Origin: Pontibacter amylolyticus
GTDB lineage: Bacteria; Bacteroidota; Bacteroidia; Cytophagales; Hymenobacteraceae
Assembly (NCBI RefSeq): GCF_014638845.1
Contig: NZ_BMFP01000007.1
Coordinates: forward strand, 188,422 to 252,421
DNA length: 64,000 nucleotides
Reading direction: 5' to 3'
Shown: one piece after another, positions 57,724 through 64,000 of the stretch
How the letters are laid out: every line of letters starts with the position of its first letter
How positions within the stretch are numbered: the first letter of the stretch is position 1
The notes under the pieces: generated by a model
What the model was told of the DNA's origin: nothing
The model's database searches: none
What the model saw: only the letters and a program-made list of their open reading frames with translations
Translations under genes and position numbers: made by a program

Positions 57724-60153
57724 CTAGAATTCCACGATAAACCCAAGGGTTGGCACCAGGTTGCCATCGTCGTTTTTGAGGATGACAGGTATAGCATTGC
57801 CTCCGTCCAGGCGCAGCGGATTGCCGTCTGTGGTGGCGAAGCCGGTATTGTCCTCGTTGCGCTGGAAGGTATAGCGGTCGAAGCCCGGCGTGTTGCTGCC
57901 CAGTACGTTAGCGATGTCCAGAAACAGGTCGAGGGTGATGCGATTGAAATTCCACTTTTTGTCGATGCGCACATCCAGCTGGCTAAACGGTCGCAGACGC
58001 TCGGTGTTGAGGCGGGTATAGTCAAGTATACCGACGCCCAGCGAGGCATAGTTGCGCTGCGAGGCCTCCAGGTCGAAAGGCGTAGCAGGAGCCCCGCCCG
58101 CGTAGCGGTACTTGGCCCCAAACTCCCAGTTGCGCGGCAGCTTCTTGCCCAGCAAACCGGAGGCCAGGTGGCGGTAGTCCCAGGCACTGGACACGTAGCG
58201 GCCGTCGGTGCCGGCAAACTCACTCACCACGTAGGTATAGGAAAGCACCCCGAACACCGTTCCAGTCAGCTTCTTCTGCACATAAAACTCGGCACCATAG
58301 GCCCTTCCTTTTCCGGTCGTGCTTACCGCTTCGTTGCCAATCGAGCCAAAATCACCTCCCTGGTTGGCCAGTGAAATGCCGTCGCGCAGCGACACCGGGT
58401 AGTTGCTGTAATCCTTGTAGAAGCCCTCCACGGTGAAGCGCAGGTCTTCGCGCGGCAGAAACTCGGTGCCCAGTACATAGTGGATTGACCGGATATAATC
58501 AGCAGAGCGGTTGAGGAAATTATTGTTTTCCTGATAGCCCAGCACGGTATAGGTCGGCAGTTTGTAGTAAGTGCCCCACGAGCCGTTGATCGTCCATTTG
58601 TCAGTGAGCAGGTATGAGGCCGAGAGGCGTGGCGAAAGCGTTTTCAGCGGGTTGCGACCTTTGTCGGTGAAGGAGTTCATGTCTGTTCGCAGACCAAAAG
58701 ATAGCCCCAGCCGGTTGTTGAGCACCGAGCGCGACACCTGCCCGAAAGCGCCATACCGGAAGAAGTCGAGATTGGTATCGTAGTTGACCGTTATGGCTGG
58801 CTGCACCAGGTTGCCGTTTTCGTCGCGTACCTCGTTGCGGATCAAACTGAAGATGTCGTTGGTGAACTGCACATACTGCCCCGACACGCCATAAGCGTAC
58901 TTGAAGCCGTTTCGGTACTTGTTCACGTCCAGTCGCAGCTTGTTCTCCGTTTCACGTGAATTCGACTGGAGCGTAGGTTGTGGAGTACCGCCCTCCTGCG
59001 CCGCTTCTTCTTTCTCAAGCTCAATATTGAAAGCATTCCGGCTCAGCGCCAGGTTCACATAGCCGTCATTGACGAGCCGCTTCATCGAAACCCCTGTCGT
59101 GTAGTTCCATTGGTTATTGGAAGGTATAGAGCGAAGAATATACTCGCTTTCGGGCGTGCTTTTGCGCGGCACTCCGAAGGCAAACTCGTCGATGGCCCCC
59201 ACCCCGATAAAGGAAAGCGAGGTTTTGTTGTCGATCTTGTGGTCTACTTTATACTGAAAATCCCAATAGTTGGGCCGGATGGGCAGGTCGAGCAGCTTGA
59301 ACAAAAATTGCAGGTAGCTGCGGCGTGCTGACACCAAGTAAGTGGTTTTAGGGGAAAGCGGACCTTCCAGCGTGGTGGCAAACTCCGAACCGCTCAGGCG
59401 CACGTTGCCCGAAAAACGCTCCGGGTTTCCGTAGCGCTGTCTGAACTCAAACACCGAGGCCAGGGCATTGTCGTAACGGGCGTCGAAGGCAGAGGAGCTC
59501 ACTTTCAGGTCCTCGATAAAGGACACGTTCAGTATACCTGTCGCGCCGCCGGCACTGCCCTGCGTGGTGAAGTGGTTGATGAGCGGAATTTCGATGCCAT
59601 CGAGGTAATACACGTTTTCGCTCGGCGCGCCGCCCCGTATGATCAGGTCGTTGCGACTGCCCCCACCCGTGCCGCTGGTGGCCACACCCGGCAGCACCTG
59701 CACTACTTTCGAGATGTCAAAATTACCGCCCGGGTTGCTGCGGATCTCCTCTGTGCTCAGGCTCTGCACCGACAGGGGTGTCACGATATCGGCGATGGCC
59801 GCGCTCTGCCGGCGCCGCGCCACCACTTCCACCTCACCCAACTGACTCGTAGCCGGCACCAGCTCAAAATTGATGATCTGGGCATTTCCCGACGTCACGT
59901 TCACGTTAAATTTACTTAGCGCCTGATAGCCAATGTAGGAGCTCTGCAAGGTATAGCTACCCAGCGGAATGTTATCGATCCGGTAGGCCCCATTTTCGTT
60001 GGTAACCGTCCCCAGTTGCGCACCCACCACCTGCACCGACACTCCGATCAGGGCTTCTTTGGTATTGGCATCGCGCACGGTACCCGTTATCACACCCGAT
60101 TGGGCAAAGCTGAGTGCGGGCAGGAGCAGTAAGAAAAAGAATAAGAAGCGCAT
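57724..60153 (-). CDS. TonB-dependent receptor with carboxypeptidase-like N-terminal domain
   Basis: An 809-residue outer-membrane receptor. A signal peptide (about 1-17) precedes a carboxypeptidase-D regulatory-like domain (about 20-110: 'GVITGTVRDANTKEALIGVSVQV', 'NENGAYRIDNIPLGSYTLQSSYIGY'). The plug domain (about 120-230: 'QVLPGVATSGTGGGSRNDLIIRGGAPSENVYYLDGIEIP') and the barrel follow to a final Phe. The size is smaller than SusC (about 1000) and no SusD partner lies beside it, so a small siderophore- or peptide-type ligand is more likely than a glycan. It is single on its strand. Confidence 0.94.
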   Translation of the reverse strand: MRFLFFFLLLLPALSFAQSGVITGTVRDANTKEALIGVSVQVVGAQLGTVTNENGAYRIDNIPLGSYTLQSSYIGYQALSKFNVNVTSGNAQIINFELVPATSQLGEVEVVARRRQSAAIADIVTPLSVQSLSTEEIRSNPGGNFDISKVVQVLPGVATSGTGGGSRNDLIIRGGAPSENVYYLDGIEIPLINHFTTQGSAGGATGILNVSFIEDLKVSSSAFDARYDNALASVFEFRQRYGNPERFSGNVRLSGSEFATTLEGPLSPKTTYLVSARRSYLQFLFKLLDLPIRPNYWDFQYKVDHKIDNKTSLSFIGVGAIDEFAFGVPRKSTPESEYILRSIPSNNQWNYTTGVSMKRLVNDGYVNLALSRNAFNIELEKEEAAQEGGTPQPTLQSNSRETENKLRLDVNKYRNGFKYAYGVSGQYVQFTNDIFSLIRNEVRDENGNLVQPAITVNYDTNLDFFRYGAFGQVSRSVLNNRLGLSFGLRTDMNSFTDKGRNPLKTLSPRLSASYLLTDKWTINGSWGTYYKLPTYTVLGYQENNNFLNRSADYIRSIHYVLGTEFLPREDLRFTVEGFYKDYSNYPVSLRDGISLANQGGDFGSIGNEAVSTTGKGRAYGAEFYVQKKLTGTVFGVLSYTYVVSEFAGTDGRYVSSAWDYRHLASGLLGKKLPRNWEFGAKYRYAGGAPATPFDLEASQRNYASLGVGILDYTRLNTERLRPFSQLDVRIDKKWNFNRITLDLFLDIANVLGSNTPGFDRYTFQRNEDNTGFATTDGNPLRLDGGNAIPVILKNDDGNLVPTLGFIVEF

Positions 60154-60310
60154 GGCTGAAAGACTTTATTTATATCGCAGGTATTACACACTTCTACCTG
60201 AAATGTTTTGAAAACGCTATATATTTTTAGTGGCTAGATTTTCAAGATGTTACGGCTTAAACTAACTCTTTGAAGTTTAAACAATTAGCGTATCGTCTTT
60301 CCGTGAGAAA

Positions 60311-61048
60311 TCACAACTCGGTCACAAACTGCCGTAATCTGTCGGCATTGAGCACGGCGTTGCCCAGGATGGTATTGTTAAAGAAAACCCATACCTCCTT
60401 GCCGTCTTCCAGCCAATCCTTTACCATGTAGGCGTAGCGCTCCAGTTTCTCGTCGGAGTAGGACGATGCGTACATTTTCTCGTCGCCATGCAGCCGCAGG
60501 TAAGCGGTGTCGGTGGTCGTGACCTCAGTGCCCGGAAAGCGCTTGCCGGCACTGGCGATGACGGTGGTGATGTTGAACTCGCGCATCAAGTCAAAAGACT
60601 CATCGGTGAACCACGACACGTGCCGGGCCTCCAGCGCAAAAGGCTGCTCCGGGTAGAGCTCGCGCAAGGTATGATAGAAATCTCCGGCTATACCTTTATC
60701 GAAACGGAAACTGCCCGCAATCTGTACCAGCACAGGCCCCAGCCGATCACCCATCAGCTGGTAGCGCGACATGAACTTCTGCAGCGGCTCCTCTATATCC
60801 TGGAACTTCCGTTTGTGCGTGATCTCCTGGTTGAGTTTAGGCGCGAACTTGAAATGGGCCGGCGTCTGGGCCAGCCACTTCTCGATGGTTTTGGCCATGG
60901 TGAAATGGTAGAAGCTGCTGTTGATCTCCGTGCAGTTGAAGCGGGTGGCATAGTGGCTCAGGAAGTCCGCTGACTTCAGTTCGGGTGGGTAGAGCACTTC
61001 CCGCCAGCGGTAGCTCCAGCCGGAAGTGCCTATGTATAGTTTGCTCAT
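60311..61048 (-). CDS. DUF72 domain protein
   Basis: A 245-residue protein from the ATG at 61048 (MSKLYIGTSGWSYRWREV); the frame extends to 61195, but that part overlaps the htrA gene. 'IGTSGWSY', 'FNCTEINSSFYHF', 'FKFAPKLNQEITHKRKF' and 'AYLRLHGDEKMYASSYSDEKLERYA' define DUF72, a TIM-barrel-like family of unknown function (YecE). It follows htrA by 16 bases, so the two may be co-transcribed. Confidence 0.92.
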   Translation of the reverse strand: MSKLYIGTSGWSYRWREVLYPPELKSADFLSHYATRFNCTEINSSFYHFTMAKTIEKWLAQTPAHFKFAPKLNQEITHKRKFQDIEEPLQKFMSRYQLMGDRLGPVLVQIAGSFRFDKGIAGDFYHTLRELYPEQPFALEARHVSWFTDESFDLMREFNITTVIASAGKRFPGTEVTTTDTAYLRLHGDEKMYASSYSDEKLERYAYMVKDWLEDGKEVWVFFNNTILGNAVLNADRLRQFVTEL

Positions 61049-61064
61049 ATCTATTATCTGCTCC

Positions 61065-62621
61065 CTATGCACCCAGCGGGAAGTTGAAGACAAAGGCTGT
61101 GCCGTCGGGCGTAATGCCATCCAACCGCACCATGCCGCTACGGGAGGCTGCCAGCGATTTGCTGATGTCAGCCAGGCTACTGACCGGGCGGCCATTCACG
61201 CGCGCGATCACAGTACCCTCCGGTATACCTGCCGAATCGAAGAAACCGCCGGGCTCCACTTTGGTGACGTATACGCCTTCGTTCAGGCGATACTGCTGCT
61301 TCATGCGGTCGGTCAGCGGGGCGAAACTGGCTCCAAGCCTGGCTTCCAATCCTTTGGCGCCGGTTTCGGTTACTGTTTCTTCTTCCTCGCCCTGTAAAGT
61401 AACGGTGGCTTTGCGTTTCTTGCCATCCCGCAGCAGGTCCAGCTCTACTTTGTCGCCGGGATAGTAGCGGGCAATGCGCTCAGATAGTTCTGCAGATGTA
61501 AGCACGTTATTACCATCTATGCCCTGAATGATGTCACCCTCTTTCAGACCAGCCTTCTCGGCGCCACTGCCGGGCTGCACGCCCATGATGTACACGCCGC
61601 TCACCTTACCCGGGTCGATGCCGCGCGAACGCAGCAGCTGGTCTTCCACGGCCGGCACCGGGAAGCTCACACCCAGAAAGCCGCGACGCACCCGTCCGAA
61701 TTTGCGGATGTCGCCCACTACTTTCTGCATCAGGTTAACAGGTATGGCAAAGCCATAGCCGGCATAGCTGCCCGTTTGGGAGGCAATGGCCGTGTTAATG
61801 CCCACCAGTTGGCCGGAAGTGTTCACCAGCGCGCCACCCGAGTTGCCCGGATTGATGGCTGCATCCGTCTGGATAAAAGACTCAATGGCAGTGTTGGCCG
61901 CCTGCGCCGGATCGACGTAGCCGCCCTGGCTTGGCCGGTTCAGGATGCCGATGCTCCTGCCCTTGGCACTGACAATACCGGCCGTGACGGTAGAGTTAAG
62001 CGTAAGCGGATAGCCCACCGCCAGCACCCACTCCCCTACCTGCACCTTGTCTGAGTCACCCAGCGGCACCACCGGCAGGCCTTCTCCCTCCACTTTCAGC
62101 AGAGCCAGGTCCGTGCTGGGGTCTGTACCCATCAGCTTCGCCTGGAAAGAACGGCGGTCAGGCAGCACCGCTATGATACCGGATGCCCCTTCTATCACGT
62201 GGTTGTTGGTGACGATGTAGCCGTCTTTTGAAATCAGCACCCCCGAACCCGAGCCACGCACAGGGGCGTACTGTTGCGGCATCCCGAACATCTCGTAAAT
62301 CGGGTTTCGGCTGGTTTGCCCGGCTTCGTACTCGGTTTTGATGTGCACCACGGCAGGCGTCACGCTGGCCGCAGCCGGCACAAAGTCCGGGTTATCAGCC
62401 GAAGACACAGCCGGTAGGGCGGCAGCATTAGTGTTATTGTTGGAGTTTGCGTTCTGCGCCGCATCGCCCTCGAAAAATTTGTATCCCACGATGGCGAGCA
62501 CGGCAGACAGGATGGCAATTAGAAAGGTGCCGACAGCTTTTCCCATAAATATTGACGTTTTACCATTTGCTTTACCGATTATCATACGACCGGGTTGGCT
62601 GAAAGGCAGATTTGAGTTCAT
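61065..62621 (-). CDS. htrA: Do/DegQ-family periplasmic serine protease
   Basis: A 518-residue protease. An N-terminal membrane helix (about 27-48) anchors or exports it. The trypsin-like domain has His141 (NNHVIEG), Asp171 (DLALLKV) and Ser261 (GNSGGAL). Two PDZ domains follow (about 315-410 and 425-515), the first with 'GVYIMGVQPGSGAEKAGLKEGDIIQGIDG'. It degrades or holds misfolded envelope proteins. It lies upstream of the DUF72 gene on the same strand and is divergent from the permease gene. Confidence 0.96.
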   Translation of the reverse strand: MNSNLPFSQPGRMIIGKANGKTSIFMGKAVGTFLIAILSAVLAIVGYKFFEGDAAQNANSNNNTNAAALPAVSSADNPDFVPAAASVTPAVVHIKTEYEAGQTSRNPIYEMFGMPQQYAPVRGSGSGVLISKDGYIVTNNHVIEGASGIIAVLPDRRSFQAKLMGTDPSTDLALLKVEGEGLPVVPLGDSDKVQVGEWVLAVGYPLTLNSTVTAGIVSAKGRSIGILNRPSQGGYVDPAQAANTAIESFIQTDAAINPGNSGGALVNTSGQLVGINTAIASQTGSYAGYGFAIPVNLMQKVVGDIRKFGRVRRGFLGVSFPVPAVEDQLLRSRGIDPGKVSGVYIMGVQPGSGAEKAGLKEGDIIQGIDGNNVLTSAELSERIARYYPGDKVELDLLRDGKKRKATVTLQGEEEETVTETGAKGLEARLGASFAPLTDRMKQQYRLNEGVYVTKVEPGGFFDSAGIPEGTVIARVNGRPVSSLADISKSLAASRSGMVRLDGITPDGTAFVFNFPLGA

Positions 62622-62807
62622 AATGTGTTATTTAACAGCTAAGTGAAGGATTGGCCGGGCTATACCTGAAACCGATCCGGCACCCGCACCTGCTATTGTG
62701 TACTCTTTAAAAAAGCGCATGGTTTACAACTTAAATCCTGTCGCAGTCCGTAAACAGTGGGTCGGATACGATTAAGCTTATACCTACCTATACCTAGCTG
62801 TAAAACT

Positions 62808-64000
62808 ATGCCTAACCTAAACGAAGAATACCCCTCAGCAGACGCGGCCCTGGCCAGTACAAAGGCCACCGCACTGGCTGAAGAAAAGCCGAAATCAGAG
62901 CCTAGACCAGCCTTAAGTATGTTCGACGCCATCGCCGTGATTGTGGGTGTCGTAGTGGGCGCGGGCATTTTCAGGACTCCCTCGTTAGTGGCAGCCAATG
63001 TGGAAAGCGGCACCGTGTTCCTGACCACCTGGTTGCTGGGCGGTTTGGTTTCGCTGATCGGGGCGCTTTGCTATGCTGAACTTACTACCACCTTTCCGCA
63101 TGCCGGCGGCGATTATCACTTCCTGACAAGAGCTTTCGGCAAGCGGCTGGCCTTTTTGTTTGCCTGGGCGCGCATGAGCGTGATACAGACGGGTTCCATT
63201 GCGCTGCTTTCCTTTATCATAGGCGACTACATGGCTCAGTTCTACAGTTTCGGGGAGTTTTCGTCGGTGCTGTATGCTGCGCTGGTCATTGTCTTGCTCA
63301 CAGCCATCAACATTGCAGGCGTGAGTTTCGGGACGGGTGTGCAGCGTCTCCTAATCATACTGGAGGTATTGGGTATCCTGATCATTTTAGTGGCGGCCTT
63401 TCTGTTCACACCTACGGAAACAGCGGAGGCAGCGGGTAATACAGCATCAGGCAACGCCACCTCTATGGGACTGGCCATGGTGTTTGTGCTGCTCACCTTC
63501 GGTGGCTGGAATGAGGCGGCCTACATATCGGCAGAGCTCAAAACCGGACGCCGGGGCATGGCTACCGCCCTGGTCGCCAGCATTGCCGTCATTACCCTGA
63601 TCTACCTCCTGATTAATCTGGCTTACCTGCATGTACTGGGGCTGGAGGGCATGGCTTCCTCCAACGCAATTGCCGCCGATCTGGCGCAGGTAACAATCGG
63701 GAGCGCTGGCATGATCCTGATCGGCATCATTGTGGTGCTTGCCGCCCTCACCTCGGTCAACGCCACCATCCTGACCGGGGCCCGCACCAATTACGCGCTG
63801 GGCCGCGACTTCTCAATTTTCAGTTACCTGGGCCAGTGGAACACCAAAGCCTCCTCACCGGTGAATGCCTATGTCGTGCAGGGGCTTGTGTCGCTGGCGC
63901 TGGTCGGACTGGCGCTTTTCACCCGCACCGGTTTTGAGACGATGGTGGAGTATACTGCCCCGGTTTTCTGGTTCTTCCTGCTGCTGGTAGGTATAGCCCT
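62808..64000 (+). CDS. APC-superfamily amino-acid permease (partial, runs off the window)
   Basis: The frame opens at ATG 62808 and continues unbroken to the last base, giving about 397 residues without a stop. An N-terminal soluble stretch of about 37 residues precedes 'SMFDAIAVIVGVVVGAGIFRTPSLVA', the GAGIF motif of APC transporters. Later helices include 'AAYISAELKTGRRGMATALVASIAVITLIYLL' and 'ARTNYALGRDFSIFSYLG'. It imports or exchanges amino acids across the inner membrane. The C-terminal part is missing because the window ends. Confidence 0.92.
   Translation, partial: MPNLNEEYPSADAALASTKATALAEEKPKSEPRPALSMFDAIAVIVGVVVGAGIFRTPSLVAANVESGTVFLTTWLLGGLVSLIGALCYAELTTTFPHAGGDYHFLTRAFGKRLAFLFAWARMSVIQTGSIALLSFIIGDYMAQFYSFGEFSSVLYAALVIVLLTAINIAGVSFGTGVQRLLIILEVLGILIILVAAFLFTPTETAEAAGNTASGNATSMGLAMVFVLLTFGGWNEAAYISAELKTGRRGMATALVASIAVITLIYLLINLAYLHVLGLEGMASSNAIAADLAQVTIGSAGMILIGIIVVLAALTSVNATILTGARTNYALGRDFSIFSYLGQWNTKASSPVNAYVVQGLVSLALVGLALFTRTGFETMVEYTAPVFWFFLLLVGIA

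Noticed and set aside
60311..61195. long form of the DUF72 protein
   Set aside because: The N-terminal 49 residues overlap the htrA 3' end and are not part of DUF72; the ATG at 61048 begins the conserved MSKLYIGTSGW segment.

Overview
The window looks like chromosomal DNA of a Bacteroidota bacterium, most likely a Cytophagales member near Pontibacter or Hymenobacter. The reasons are TAnnTTTG-type promoters (a perfect one precedes tRNA-Glu), paired DUF983 proteins, a sigma-54 response regulator facing a MacB-type ABC exporter, a cbb3 oxidase with fused subunits, DPP-IV-type S9 peptidases, a TonB receptor with a carboxypeptidase-like N-terminus, and roughly 50% G+C. No insertion sequence, integrase, phage module or CRISPR array was seen.

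Layout. 1-3.1 kb: housekeeping and small unknown proteins. 3.1-9.1 kb: a tRNA-Glu gene followed by two short gene blocks, each closed by a degenerate copy of the tRNA 3' tail plus a hairpin. The first block holds a secreted alpha/beta hydrolase cut by an in-frame stop. The second holds an HxlR regulator with two flavin-dependent monooxygenase-like enzymes and an NADP reductase-like protein. 9.2-14.5 kb: an Rrf2 regulator, a cupin, a group III truncated globin, three small unknown proteins and cbb3 oxidase subunits CcoO (with an extra cytochrome c domain) and CcoN. 14.8-16.7 kb: an unusual 614-residue PLP enzyme. 17.4-25.1 kb: an ABC-type exporter (ATPase, adaptor, permease) divergent from its likely NtrC-type two-component system. 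25.2-30 kb: outer-membrane proteins, a metal-binding-type lipoprotein, DUF983, an AraC regulator and a broken SDR gene.

30.2-42.2 kb is the most coherent region. One minus-strand unit encodes a complete 4-hydroxyproline pathway (deaminase, semialdehyde dehydrogenase, epimerase, FAD dehydrogenase) and ends in a secreted DPP-IV. A divergent AraC regulator, an Xaa-Pro aminopeptidase and a second DPP-IV-like peptidase adjoin it, which suggests use of proline- and hydroxyproline-rich (collagen-type) peptides.

42.6-49 kb: a frameshifted FtsH, a porin, a decayed bile-acid-symporter-type gene, a sulfatase and an SDR. 49.1-53.1 kb: urease ureABC with ureF and ureD but no ureE or ureG. 53-64 kb: an AraC remnant, DUF2255, a serine hydrolase lipoprotein, protein-isoaspartate methyltransferase, a DUF3078 outer-membrane protein, a second DUF983, a TonB receptor, DUF72, an HtrA protease and an amino-acid permease running off the end.

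Two broad signals cross the window. The hexamer GGTATA/TATACC is strongly over-represented in genes and spacers alike. Several genes are interrupted: two by in-frame TAA codons, FtsH by a G-run frameshift, one symporter by frameshift plus truncation, and one AraC gene by truncation.
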